NCBI RefSeq assembly: GCF_030709675.1
Contig: NZ_JAUZQD010000020.1
Location: 44,099-108,098 of the forward strand
Direction: 5' to 3'
Length of the DNA stretch: 64,000 nt
From: Symbioplanes lichenis
Lineage (GTDB): Bacteria > Actinomycetota > Actinomycetes > Mycobacteriales > Micromonosporaceae
The notes under the pieces were generated by a model, which ran no database searches, was not told the DNA's origin, and worked only from the letters and a program-made list of their open reading frames with translations. Made by a program: the position numbers and the translations under genes. Below, in pieces: positions 1 to 8,442 of this stretch; position 1 is the first letter of the stretch; each line of letters starts with the position of its first letter.

Positions 1-4
1 GTAA

Positions 5-1519
5 TCAAGCGTCACGGCGGTCACCGTACGAGCCGGAAATCAGAGAGTTTTCAAGCCTTTCGAGAATCGCGGCCGCCGTGCGGACATCCGCGTCGAGCGG
101 CCGGTCCGGGTCGATCGGGGCGATCTCCTCCAGGGCCCGGAGGGTACGGTCGCAGCCCGCCGCCGTGGGCCGGCGGGCGCCCACGTGCACCGCTTGCCGG
201 AGCCCGAGTCCCAGCGAGCCGGTGATCAGCCGGAGCAGTTCCGCCTGGTCGAGCGCGCGCAGGGCGGCCTGGGTGCCGAGCGGGACGACGTCCTGGTTGT
301 GCAGGTTGGTGGGGAGGCTCTGCAGGCTCGCGGGCACCGAGTCGCGCCGGATCTCGGCGATCAGCGCGGTCGACGCCAGCTGCACGCCCTGCAGCCCGTG
401 CTGCTGCCCCGGGCCGGCCGCCAGCATGGGTGGCAGCCCGCCGTTGCGCACCGGGTCCACCAGCAGGTCCAGCTGCCGTTCGGCCAGGTTGCCGACCTGG
501 GCGGCCACCATGGACAGCACGTCGGCGGCGAACGCGGCGGGCTGGCCGAAAAAGTTGCCGCCGTGCACGACCTTGTCGTCGGAGGGGAAGAACAGCGGGT
601 TGTCGCTCACGCCACCGAGGTCCGCGGCGACGACGCCGTCGACGTAGCGCAAAGCGTCCTCGGCCGCGCCGAGCAGCTGCGGCGCGCAGCGGATGCTGTA
701 GGGCTCCTGCAGCGGTCTCTTACCCGAGGATTTCGTCCCGTTCAGGAGAGAGCGCATCGCCGCGCCGACATCGATCGTGCCCCGATGGCCATAGGCCGCG
801 AGGAGCGAGGCGTCCAGGAATTGCGGGTCGCAGCCCAGCAGATCGGCCAGCAGGCAGCTCAACGTCTGCACCACGCGGTGCGACGTCCGGACCCGGTCCA
901 GGGCCAGAGCCAGCGCGGCCGTGGTGAGCGACGTGCCGTTGACCAGCGCGAGCGCGTCCCGGCCGTCGAGCGGCAGCGGCTCGAGCCCGGCCCGGGCCAG
1001 CGCCTCGGCGGCGGGCAGCCGCTCACCGTCCACATAGGCGTGACCCCGGCCGCGCAACGCCTGGGCCGCGGCCCCGAGCGGGATCAGGTCCCCGCTGGCG
1101 CCGACCGAACCGAGCCGGGGCATCGCGGGCGTGAACGTCGTGCCCAGCGCGGCCGCCAGCGCGTCGAGCACGTGCGGCGAGACGCCCGACGCCCCGTGGG
1201 CCAGGGATCGGGCGCGGACCAGCAGCGTGGCGCGCACGACGTCCGGGGCGACGTCCGGGCCCTGGCCCGCCCCGAGGTGGGCGAGGGTGTTGTCGGCCTG
1301 GTCGCGCTGGTCGGCCCGGCCCGCGTACCCGACCAGCGCCCCGAACCCGGTCGTGGCGCCGTAGATCGCGCGGTCGTCGCCCAGCGCCTTGCTCAGGAAG
1401 GCGCGGCCGGCCGCGACACTGTCCCGGACCTCCGCCCCGATCACGACCGTCACCGGGCCGGCCGCCGCGCGCAGGTCGGCGGTGCGCAACGGCGCCGCCA
1501 GATCCACCTCAATCGTCAT
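5..1519 (-). CDS. Aromatic amino acid ammonia-lyase, probably tyrosine-selective (MIO family)
   Basis: 504-residue member of the histidine/phenylalanine/tyrosine ammonia-lyase family, which uses an MIO cofactor made from an Ala-Ser-Gly triad to remove ammonia from an aromatic amino acid. The triad (GASGDL) is at residues 141-143 and the catalytic tyrosine lies in YGATTGFG near residue 53. At the selectivity position it has His81-Leu82 (TLAHLGAGQG). From memory of the family, HL marks tyrosine ammonia-lyases of the Sam8/RsTAL type, whereas histidine lyases carry Ser-His. The predicted reaction is therefore L-Tyr to trans-p-coumarate; an aminomutase role cannot be excluded. The ATG at 1519 is chosen because the family N-terminus begins there; the open frame upstream is antisense to the next gene. 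Divergent from the flavoprotein gene across 63 bp. The stop codon lies 4 bases from the window edge. Confidence 0.85.
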   Translation of the reverse strand: MTIEVDLAAPLRTADLRAAAGPVTVVIGAEVRDSVAAGRAFLSKALGDDRAIYGATTGFGALVGYAGRADQRDQADNTLAHLGAGQGPDVAPDVVRATLLVRARSLAHGASGVSPHVLDALAAALGTTFTPAMPRLGSVGASGDLIPLGAAAQALRGRGHAYVDGERLPAAEALARAGLEPLPLDGRDALALVNGTSLTTAALALALDRVRTSHRVVQTLSCLLADLLGCDPQFLDASLLAAYGHRGTIDVGAAMRSLLNGTKSSGKRPLQEPYSIRCAPQLLGAAEDALRYVDGVVAADLGGVSDNPLFFPSDDKVVHGGNFFGQPAAFAADVLSMVAAQVGNLAERQLDLLVDPVRNGGLPPMLAAGPGQQHGLQGVQLASTALIAEIRRDSVPASLQSLPTNLHNQDVVPLGTQAALRALDQAELLRLITGSLGLGLRQAVHVGARRPTAAGCDRTLRALEEIAPIDPDRPLDADVRTAAAILERLENSLISGSYGDRRDA

Positions 1520-1540
1520 GGGACCGGACGCTAGAGACGA

Positions 1541-1560
1541 TTTCTCAGAGCGCTCTGAAA
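1541..1560. promoter_or_regulatory. Palindromic operator candidate between divergent genes
   Basis: A perfect 14-bp palindrome, TCAGAGCGCTCTGA (1545-1558), is flanked by TTTC and GAAA arms in the centre of the 63-bp gap between the ammonia-lyase and flavoprotein starts, about 25 bp from each start codon. Its position suits a repressor site controlling both transcripts. No cognate regulator is encoded nearby in the window. Confidence 0.45.
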
Positions 1561-1582
1561 TCGGCTCAGTAGGTTGCGGCGC

Positions 1583-3121
1583 ATGACGCACGACTACCTG
1601 ATCATCGGGGCCGGCCCGGCGGGTCTGCAGCTCGCCGCCCTGCTCGCGCGCGACGGTCACGACTATGTGGTGCTGGAGGCCGGACCCCGGCCCGGCACGT
1701 TCTTCGAGACCTATCCGCGGCACCGGCAGCTGATCTCCATCAACAAGGTGTGGACCGGCTCCGACGACCCGGAGTTCAATCTGCGCTCGGACTGGAACTC
1801 GCTGCTGACCGATGATCCGGCGCTGCTCTTCAAGAACTACAGCAAGCGCTATTTCCCGGCGGCGGACGATCTCGTGCGCTATCTCGGCGACTTCGCGCGC
1901 GGCCTGAACGTCGTCTACGACACCCGGGTGACGTCGGTTTCCCGCGACGACGGCGGTTTCGTGGTGCGCTCGGGTGACCAGATCCGGGAAGCGAAACAGG
2001 TCGTCGTCGCCACCGGCGTCTCGCAGCTCTACGTGCCGCCGATCCCGGGCGCCGACCTCGCCGAGCGCTACGACACCGTCAGCGTCGACCCTTCCGGCTT
2101 CACCAATCAGCGGGTGCTGATCATCGGCAAGGGCAACTCGGCCTTCGAGACCGCGGACGCGCTCGTCGAGACGGCCGCCACCATTCACGTGGCCGGCCCG
2201 CACTCCATCAAGCTGGCCTGGCAGTCGCATTACGTCGGGCATCTGCGCGCGGTGAACAACAACTTCCTCGACACTTATCAGCTCAAGTCGCAGAACGCCG
2301 TCCTGGACGGCACGGTCGAGGAGATCAGCCGCCGGGCGGGCGGCGGGTTCCGGGTGCTCTTCCGGTACGCCCGGACGGTCGAGAAACTGCGCGAGCTCGA
2401 GTACGACCGCGTCATCCTGTGCACCGGCTTCCAGTTCGACGCGTCGCCGTTCGAGGGGTCGGCGCGGCCGGAACTGGTCATCAAGGACCGGTTCCCAGCG
2501 CAGACCCCGGCCTTCGAGTCGGTGAACGTGCCCGGGCTCTATTTCGCCGGCACGCTCAGCCAGCAGCGCGATTTCAAGAAGTCGACGAACGGGTTCATCC
2601 ACGGCTTCCGCTACGCCACCCGGGCCCTGCACCACATCTTGCGGGAACGGCACCACGGGCAGCCGTGGCCGTACCGGGAGATCGCCCTGTCGCCGGAGGC
2701 GATAACCGACGCGATCATCGCGCGCATCAACGTGACGTCGGCCCTGTGGCAGCAGTTCGCGGTGCTCGCCGATGTCGTCGTGGTGGACGGCGAGACCGCC
2801 CGCTATCTCCAGGAGATGCCGGTGGCGTATCTGCGGGAGGCGTACCCGGACGTGTTCGCGTTCGTGGTCACCCTGGAGTACGGGCCGGACCACGATCAGG
2901 TGGACCCCTTCGACATCACCGTGCCGCGGGTCGCCGAGAACGACGCGTCGGCCGCGCACGACGCCAGTTATCTGCACCCTGTCGTCCGGGTGCTGCGGGA
3001 CGGGCGGATCGTCGCCGAGCACCACCTGGCCGAGAACCTGGAGAACAACTGGGACCTGCCGGCCGTGCACCAGCAGCCGCTCGAGGTCTTCGTCAAGGGC
3101 GTCCTCGCCGATGCCCTCTGA
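1583..3121 (+). CDS. FOXRED2-like FAD/NAD(P)-dependent flavoprotein monooxygenase
   Basis: 512-residue two-dinucleotide-domain flavoprotein. The FAD-binding GAGPAG motif is at residues 9-14 and a second Rossmann motif (IIGKGNSAFE) is at about 181-190. Blocks such as YPRHRQLISINK and HYVGHLRAVNN match my memory of vertebrate FOXRED2 and its bacterial relatives rather than Baeyer-Villiger or ornithine-hydroxylase enzymes. The last 150 residues form an extra C-terminal domain. The substrate is unknown; context (ammonia-lyase opposite, ligase downstream) suggests an aromatic acid or amino acid. ATG 1583 is preceded by AGG at a workable distance and the FAD motif follows at once; a TTG three codons upstream is less likely. 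The stop overlaps the next gene by 11 bp, so translation is probably coupled. Confidence 0.8.
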   Translation: MTHDYLIIGAGPAGLQLAALLARDGHDYVVLEAGPRPGTFFETYPRHRQLISINKVWTGSDDPEFNLRSDWNSLLTDDPALLFKNYSKRYFPAADDLVRYLGDFARGLNVVYDTRVTSVSRDDGGFVVRSGDQIREAKQVVVATGVSQLYVPPIPGADLAERYDTVSVDPSGFTNQRVLIIGKGNSAFETADALVETAATIHVAGPHSIKLAWQSHYVGHLRAVNNNFLDTYQLKSQNAVLDGTVEEISRRAGGGFRVLFRYARTVEKLRELEYDRVILCTGFQFDASPFEGSARPELVIKDRFPAQTPAFESVNVPGLYFAGTLSQQRDFKKSTNGFIHGFRYATRALHHILRERHHGQPWPYREIALSPEAITDAIIARINVTSALWQQFAVLADVVVVDGETARYLQEMPVAYLREAYPDVFAFVVTLEYGPDHDQVDPFDITVPRVAENDASAAHDASYLHPVVRVLRDGRIVAEHHLAENLENNWDLPAVHQQPLEVFVKGVLADAL

Positions 3122-4481
3122 CGTCTGGCCGCAGCCCGTCCTCGATCTCCTGGCCGCCGGGGGTGACCGCCCGGTCTTCGAGGACGGGCCGGTCGTCACC
3201 ACCGCTTCTGAGATGTCGGTACTGATCCGGCGGATCGCTGCGGGGTTGCGGGCTGCCGGCGTCGGGCCCGGGGTGGGCGTCGTGCTCTCGCTCGGTGTCA
3301 CAGCGCCCGCGTTCGCCGCCACCATGGCCGCTTTCGCCGTCGGGGCCCGGGTGTCCGGCGGGCAATCCGCACCGCTTGCCGATTTTGTCCTCGATGAATC
3401 GCGGCTGGCGTCGCTGCTCGAGCACGAGGACGAGCCGCTGCGGGCGGCCGGGCGGCCCGGGGACCCCGCGCGGATCATCTGGACCAGCGGGAGCACCGGC
3501 ACGCCGAAGGGTGCGGTCCAGACGTACGCGGCGATGTCGGCGGCCTGGGCCCCGTACCCGGACCGCTGGCCCCCGGCGATCGCCGAGCTGGCCCCCCGCC
3601 TCCAGCGCTACCTGGTCTTCGGCTCGCTGGCCAGCCAGGTGATGCTGGAATACGGCGTGCTCGCGCTGGCCGCCGGCGGCACCCTGGTCGTCGCGCCGCG
3701 CCCGGTCTTCCCGGACGCCCTGGCCGAGCATCGGGCCACGGCGAGCGTGATCACCGTCGGCAAGCTGCACCGGCTCGTCCGGGCGCAACGCGAGCAGCCG
3801 GCGGACCTGAGTCACCTGCGGGCGCTCATGGTCTCGGGCTCGCCGCTCGCCCCGGGCCGGCTGGCGGAGGCCCTGGACGTGCTCGGGCCGGTGCTCTTCC
3901 ACGGCTACGGCCAGACCGAGACGTCGATGATCGCCATGGCCACGCCGGGGGAGATGCTGGCCGATCCGGCGGTCCTGGAGACGGTCGGCCGCCCGGCGGT
4001 CGAGGTGGCCGTCCGCGACGGGGAGGTCTATGTGCGGGCTCCCGCCCAGGCCTCCTCGTACTGGGAGGACCCCGGCGAGTCGGCCGAGGTGTTCGTCGAC
4101 GGCTGGGTGCGCACGCGCGACCTCGGCTCGCTGGGCACCGACGGGTATCTGCGACTGTCCGGGCGGGCCCGGGACGTGATCATTGTCAACGCGATCCTGG
4201 TGCATGCGGGCGCGGTGGAGCGGGTGTTGGCTTCCGATGCCACGGTGGCCGAGGCGTACGCGGTGGGAGCTCCGGACGAGACGACGGGTGAGGCGGTGCA
4301 CGCGTACGTGGTGCCGGCGACCGGGAGAACGCCCGACCCGGACATGTTGCGCAAGCTGGTCGGCGTACGGCTGGGTGATCATGCGGTGCCTCGGACCGTG
4401 ACCCTCGTCGATCGCGTCCCGCTCGCACCCAGCGGGAAGCCGGACAAAGCGCAACTCTCCCAGCTCAATAACGATTTGTGA
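3111..4481 (+). CDS. AMP-forming acyl/aryl acid ligase (ANL superfamily), N-terminally short
   Basis: 456-residue adenylate-forming enzyme that would activate a carboxylic acid with ATP. Visible motifs are the P-loop-like WTSGSTGTPKG (from about residue 124), GYGQTE (A5), the hinge Asp in SGRARD, and the catalytic lysine in APSGKPDK near the C-terminus. It is roughly 50 residues shorter at the N-terminus than typical 4-coumarate:CoA ligases, and the usual glycine-rich A8 loop is replaced by NAILVHAG. It starts inside the flavoprotein gene. With a predicted tyrosine ammonia-lyase next door, p-coumarate or a derivative is a reasonable substrate, but a standalone adenylation enzyme loading a carrier protein elsewhere is equally possible. 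No carrier protein gene is visible here. Confidence 0.8.
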   Translation: MPSDVWPQPVLDLLAAGGDRPVFEDGPVVTTASEMSVLIRRIAAGLRAAGVGPGVGVVLSLGVTAPAFAATMAAFAVGARVSGGQSAPLADFVLDESRLASLLEHEDEPLRAAGRPGDPARIIWTSGSTGTPKGAVQTYAAMSAAWAPYPDRWPPAIAELAPRLQRYLVFGSLASQVMLEYGVLALAAGGTLVVAPRPVFPDALAEHRATASVITVGKLHRLVRAQREQPADLSHLRALMVSGSPLAPGRLAEALDVLGPVLFHGYGQTETSMIAMATPGEMLADPAVLETVGRPAVEVAVRDGEVYVRAPAQASSYWEDPGESAEVFVDGWVRTRDLGSLGTDGYLRLSGRARDVIIVNAILVHAGAVERVLASDATVAEAYAVGAPDETTGEAVHAYVVPATGRTPDPDMLRKLVGVRLGDHAVPRTVTLVDRVPLAPSGKPDKAQLSQLNNDL

Positions 4482-4521
4482 CGTCCGCCCCACGGACTTG
4501 AAGATCCACGTAGCCTGCCTG

Positions 4522-4540
4522 TTAGGTAAGGCAACCCTTC
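4522..4540. promoter_or_regulatory. Iron box (DtxR/IdeR-type) upstream of siderophore importer
   Basis: The 19-bp stretch TTAGGTAAGGCAACCCTTC matches the DtxR/IdeR consensus (TTAGGTTAGSCTAACCTAA) at 14 of 19 positions, with a perfect left half. It ends 26 bp before the substrate-binding lipoprotein start, which suits Fe(II)-dependent repression of the import operon. Confidence 0.6.
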
Positions 4541-4566
4541 ATCACCTCATCGTGGAGTCTCCCCCC

Positions 4567-5577
4567 ATGCGTTTCGTCCCGTCCCGGAGCCGCCGGCTGT
4601 TCCTCGCCGGCGTGGCCACCGCCGTTGCCCTGAGTGCCTGTTCGACGACCGGGACGGATGACGACAGCGCCGCCGAGCCGGCCGCCTCCGCCTCCTCCGC
4701 CGGGCAGTTCCCGGTCACCATCGCCACCGCCTTCGGCGACGTGACCGTCGAGAAGCAGCCCACCAAGGTCGTCACCCTGGGCTGGAGCGACGCCGAGGTC
4801 GCGCTCGCGCTGGGCGTGCAGCCCGTGGGCGACGCCGACTGGCTGGCCTTCGGCGGCGACGGCCAGGGCGCTTGGAACCAGGGCAAGTACACGACCCCGC
4901 CGGAGAAGCTCGGCACCCTCGAGCTGGACATGGAGAAGATCGCGGCGCTGCAGCCCGACCTGATCCTGGACACCCGCTCGAGCGGCGACAAGGCGCGCTA
5001 CGACCAGCTCGCCGCGCTCGGCGTGCCGGTGGTCGACATCCCCCAGGGCGGCGAGGCCTACAAGACGACCTGGGAGCAGCAGCTCGAGATGGTCGGGAAG
5101 GCGCTGGGCAAGTCGGCCGAGGCGACGCAGCTCAAGTCCGACCTGGACGCTCAGTTCCAGCAGGTCGCCGCGGCGAACCCGCAGTTCGCCGGCAAGACCG
5201 TCACGGCGGGCGTGAAGACGAGCCAGGGCTGGGGCGCCTACGTCTCCGGCGACGGCCGCGTCGACTTCCTCACCAAGCTCGGCTTCACCTCGGCGCCCGA
5301 GGTCGAGGCGCTGAAGAAGGACAGCTTCTTCGTCAACCTGTCGAACGAGCAGCTCAACACCCTCGACGCCGACCTCACCACCGTCTTCATGATCGGCCTC
5401 ACCGCCGACCAGGTGAAGGCCGACAAGCTGCTGCAGGCCGTCCCGTCGGTCAAGGCCGGCCACGTCGTCTACCTCGACGACAAGGACATCTCCGCCGCGT
5501 TCTCCAGCAACTCGGTCCTGGGTCTCAAGTACGCCCTGGAGAAGGTGCCGCCGCTGCTCGCCGGCGCCCTGGGCTGA
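4567..5577 (+). CDS. Ferric-siderophore ABC transporter substrate-binding lipoprotein
   Basis: 336-residue FepB/FhuD-type solute-binding protein that would capture ferric siderophore at the outer face of the membrane. The N-terminus is a lipoprotein signal: basic residues, a hydrophobic stretch, then lipobox LSAC with the modified cysteine near residue 25, followed by a Ser/Ala/Asp-rich linker. The start ATG 4567 is chosen for the signal peptide and the GTGGAG sequence just upstream; an upstream in-frame ATG (4498) would translate through the iron box. First gene of a five-gene operon with two permeases, an ATPase and a flavoprotein, spaced 5 bp from the first permease. Confidence 0.9.
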   Translation: MRFVPSRSRRLFLAGVATAVALSACSTTGTDDDSAAEPAASASSAGQFPVTIATAFGDVTVEKQPTKVVTLGWSDAEVALALGVQPVGDADWLAFGGDGQGAWNQGKYTTPPEKLGTLELDMEKIAALQPDLILDTRSSGDKARYDQLAALGVPVVDIPQGGEAYKTTWEQQLEMVGKALGKSAEATQLKSDLDAQFQQVAAANPQFAGKTVTAGVKTSQGWGAYVSGDGRVDFLTKLGFTSAPEVEALKKDSFFVNLSNEQLNTLDADLTTVFMIGLTADQVKADKLLQAVPSVKAGHVVYLDDKDISAAFSSNSVLGLKYALEKVPPLLAGALG

Positions 5578-5582
5578 CGACG

Positions 5583-6602
5583 ATGCCGGACACTCGCGTC
5601 CGGCGCACCGCCGCGCTCTCCACGGGACTCGTGGTGAGCGCGGCGGCGCTCGCCGCGGCGGCACTGCTCAGCCTCACGGTGGGCGCCCAGCACATCCCGT
5701 TCGGGACGGTGATGGACGCGCTCTTCCACCCGAACCCCGACAACGGCCAGCATCTGATCATCACCGAGTCGCGCATCCCGCGTACGGTGGTCGGCCTGCT
5801 CGCCGGGGCCGCCCTGGGTCTGGCCGGCGCCGTGATCCAGGCCGTCACCCGCAACCCGCTGGCCGACCCGGGCATCCTCGGCGTGAACGCCGGGGCGGCC
5901 CTCTTCGTCGTCTTCGGCATCAGCGTCCTCGGCATCAGCAGCCTGACCGGCTACGTCTGGCTCGGCTTCGCCGGGGCGGCGGTCGCCTCGGTCGTCGTCT
6001 ACACGATCGGCTCGCTGGGCCGCGGCGGCGCGACGCCCGTCAAGGTCGCCCTCGCCGGTGCCGCGATGTCGGCCGCCCTCACCTCCCTGACCACGGCCGT
6101 GCTGCTCACCGATGTCGCCACTTTCGACCAGTTCCGCTTCTGGCAGGTCGGCTCGCTCGCCGGGCGCGGCATGGACATCGCGCTGCAGGGCCTGCCCTTC
6201 GTGGCGGTCGGCATCGTCATCGCGCTGGCCTCGACGCGCTCGCTCAATGCGCTGGCGCTCGGCGACGACGTGGCCGCCTCGCTCGGTCAGAACGTCGCCA
6301 CGGCCCGGGTCATCGCCGCGATCGCCGTCGTCCTTCTGTGCGGCACGGCGACCGCGATGGCGGGGCCGATCGGCTTCGTCGGACTCGTCGTCCCGCACGT
6401 CGCGCGCATGATCACCGGTCCCGATCATCGCTGGCTCCTGCCGTACTCGATGCTGTTCGCTCCTCTGCTCCTGCTGTTGGCCGACGTGCTCGGCCGGGTC
6501 ATCGCCAACCCGGGCGAGGTCCAGGTGGGCATCGTCACCGCCGTGATCGGTGCGCCGATCTTCGTGGCGCTGGCCCGGCGCAAGCGGCTGGCGGAGCTGT
6601 GA
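5583..6602 (+). CDS. FecCD-family iron-siderophore ABC permease (first)
   Basis: 339-residue polytopic membrane protein of the BtuC/FecCD family, forming half of the translocation channel. The family signature around RIPRTVVGLLAGAALGLAG, followed by NPLADPGILGVNAGA, is clear, as is the C-terminal GPIGFVGLVVPHVAR coupling segment. About nine hydrophobic helices can be picked out. It sits 5 bp after the binding protein gene and its stop overlaps the start of the second permease (GTGA), so the two subunits are probably made in equal amounts. Confidence 0.93.
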   Translation: MPDTRVRRTAALSTGLVVSAAALAAAALLSLTVGAQHIPFGTVMDALFHPNPDNGQHLIITESRIPRTVVGLLAGAALGLAGAVIQAVTRNPLADPGILGVNAGAALFVVFGISVLGISSLTGYVWLGFAGAAVASVVVYTIGSLGRGGATPVKVALAGAAMSAALTSLTTAVLLTDVATFDQFRFWQVGSLAGRGMDIALQGLPFVAVGIVIALASTRSLNALALGDDVAASLGQNVATARVIAAIAVVLLCGTATAMAGPIGFVGLVVPHVARMITGPDHRWLLPYSMLFAPLLLLLADVLGRVIANPGEVQVGIVTAVIGAPIFVALARRKRLAEL

Positions 6603-7630
6603 CCGCGTCCCCGGTGGTGGCCGAGCGCCGCCGCGAGACCCGGCGCGTCCGGGTCGTCTCGCTGATCCTGCTCGCGCTTGTCGTCGCGCTCTTCGCGCTG
6701 TCGCTGTCCTACGGCTCGTTCCAGATCTCGCTGCCGGACATCGTGCGGTCCCTGCTCGGGCAGCCCACGCCGCCGCAGGTCGACTACATCGTCCACACGC
6801 TGCGCCTGCCCCGGGCCGTCGTGGCCGTGCTGGTCGGGCTCGCGTTCGGCCTGGCCGGGGCGATCTTCCAGCAACTGGTACGCAACCCGCTGGCCAGCCC
6901 CGACGTCATCGGCGTGACGGCGGGGGCGAGCTCGGCGGCCGTCCTCGCGATCGCGATCCTGTCGGTGAGCAGCCTGACCGCCTCCGCCATGGCGCTGGGC
7001 GGCGCGCTGCTCACGTCGGCCCTCGTGTACGTGCTCTCGTGGCGCCAGGGCGTCGGCGGCTACCGGCTCGTCCTGGTCGGCATCGGGGTCGGGGCGGCGC
7101 TCGCCAGCGTCACGTCGTTCCTGCTCACCCGGGCCGACGTGCGCACCGCCCAGGACTCGCTCATCTGGCTCGTCGGCAGCCTCAACGGGCGTACGTGGGA
7201 CCAGGTCAAGCCCCTGTCGGTGGCCATGCTGATCCTGGTGCCCGCCGCGCTGATCCTGCGCCGCGCCGTCGCGGGGCTCCAGCTCGGCGACGACGTGGCC
7301 AAGGGACTCGGCATGAACGTCGAGCGCAACCGGCTCGCCCTGCTCGTCGTGGGCGTCTGCCTGGCCGGCGTGGCCACGGCCGCCGCGGGGCCGGTGGCGT
7401 TCGTGGCGTTCATGTCCAGCCCCATCGCCGTACGCCTCATCGGGACCGGCCGTCCCACCCTGCTGCCCGCCGGCCTGATCGGGGCCGTGGTCGTCCTGGC
7501 CGCGGACTTCATCGGCGCCCACCTGGTCGGCGGCACCCCCTACCCGGCCGGCGTGATCACCGGCGTCGTCGGGGCGCCCTACCTGCTCTGGCTGCTCGCC
7601 ACGGCCAACCGCACCGGACGAGGAGGATGA
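6599..7630 (+). CDS. FecCD-family iron-siderophore ABC permease (second)
   Basis: 343-residue second permease subunit with the same family landmarks as its neighbour (LRLPRAVVAVLVGLAFGLAG; NPLASPDVIGVTAGA). The C-terminal coupling region reads GPVAFVAFMSSPIAVR, where the histidine after the proline seen in the first permease is absent. The GTG start overlaps the first permease stop by four bases. The separate, diverged permeases imply a heterodimeric channel, as in FepDG or FecCD systems. Confidence 0.93.
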   Translation: MTASPVVAERRRETRRVRVVSLILLALVVALFALSLSYGSFQISLPDIVRSLLGQPTPPQVDYIVHTLRLPRAVVAVLVGLAFGLAGAIFQQLVRNPLASPDVIGVTAGASSAAVLAIAILSVSSLTASAMALGGALLTSALVYVLSWRQGVGGYRLVLVGIGVGAALASVTSFLLTRADVRTAQDSLIWLVGSLNGRTWDQVKPLSVAMLILVPAALILRRAVAGLQLGDDVAKGLGMNVERNRLALLVVGVCLAGVATAAAGPVAFVAFMSSPIAVRLIGTGRPTLLPAGLIGAVVVLAADFIGAHLVGGTPYPAGVITGVVGAPYLLWLLATANRTGRGG

Positions 7631-7632
7631 CC

Positions 7633-8442
7633 GTGCCCGCACCGTCCACCCTGCAGGCCGAGGGGCTCTCCCTCGGCTACGGCGACCGGCGCGTCGTCAC
7701 CGACCTCACCCTGGAGATCCCCCGGGGCAAGGTCACCGTCATCGTCGGCCCCAACGCCTGCGGCAAGTCGACCTTCCTGCGCGGCCTGGCCCGGCTCCTG
7801 CCACCGTCGGCCGGCGCCGTGCTCCTCGACGGCAAGTCCATCCACGCGGCGCCGAGCCGGGAGGTCGCGCTCAAGCTGGGCATCCTCCCGCAGGGCCCGA
7901 TCGCCCCGGACGGCATCACCGTCACCGACCTGGTCAGCCGGGGCCGCCACCCGCACCAGGGCATGTTCCGCCGCTGGACCGCCGACGACGACAACGCCGT
8001 GGCTGCCGCGCTGTCGGCCACCGGCACCCTCGAGCTGGCCGCCCGGGGCGTCGACGAGCTCTCCGGCGGCCAGCGCCAGCGCGTGTGGATCGCCATGGCG
8101 CTGGCGCAGCGTACGGGCATCCTGCTCCTGGACGAGCCCACCACCTATCTGGACGTGACCCACCAGGTGGAGGTCCTCGACCTCCTCGTCGACCTCAACG
8201 AGGCCGAGGGCGCCACCGTCGTGATGGTCCTTCACGAGCTCAACCTCGCCGCCCGTTACGCTGACCACTTGATCGTCATGAAATCCGGCGCCGTCGTCAC
8301 CGCGGGCGAGCCCAGCGCAGTGCTCACCGAGTCCGTCGTCGAGGAGGTCTTCAGCATGCGCTGCCGCGTCGTCCCGGATCCCGTCTCCCGGACCCCGATG
8401 ATCGTCCCCATCGGCCGCCACCGCTCCGGCGATGCCCGATGA
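7633..8442 (+). CDS. Siderophore ABC transporter ATP-binding protein
   Basis: Approximately 269-residue FepC/FhuC-type ATPase powering import. Walker A GPNACGKST is at residues 39-47, the signature LSGGQRQR begins at about 143, and Walker B LLLDEPT and the switch His (MVLHELN) follow. An AGGAGG ribosome-binding site at 7621-7626 directly abuts an ATG at 7627 (no spacer) but is six bases from the in-frame GTG at 7633, so the GTG is the better start. The ATG would give a four-base ATGA overlap with the permease stop. The gene's own stop overlaps the next start by ATGA. Confidence 0.93.
   Translation: MPAPSTLQAEGLSLGYGDRRVVTDLTLEIPRGKVTVIVGPNACGKSTFLRGLARLLPPSAGAVLLDGKSIHAAPSREVALKLGILPQGPIAPDGITVTDLVSRGRHPHQGMFRRWTADDDNAVAAALSATGTLELAARGVDELSGGQRQRVWIAMALAQRTGILLLDEPTTYLDVTHQVEVLDLLVDLNEAEGATVVMVLHELNLAARYADHLIVMKSGAVVTAGEPSAVLTESVVEEVFSMRCRVVPDPVSRTPMIVPIGRHRSGDAR

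Noticed and set aside
1520..3502. Long upstream extension of the ammonia-lyase frame
   Set aside because: It is antisense to the flavoprotein and ligase genes; the family N-terminus starts at 1519.
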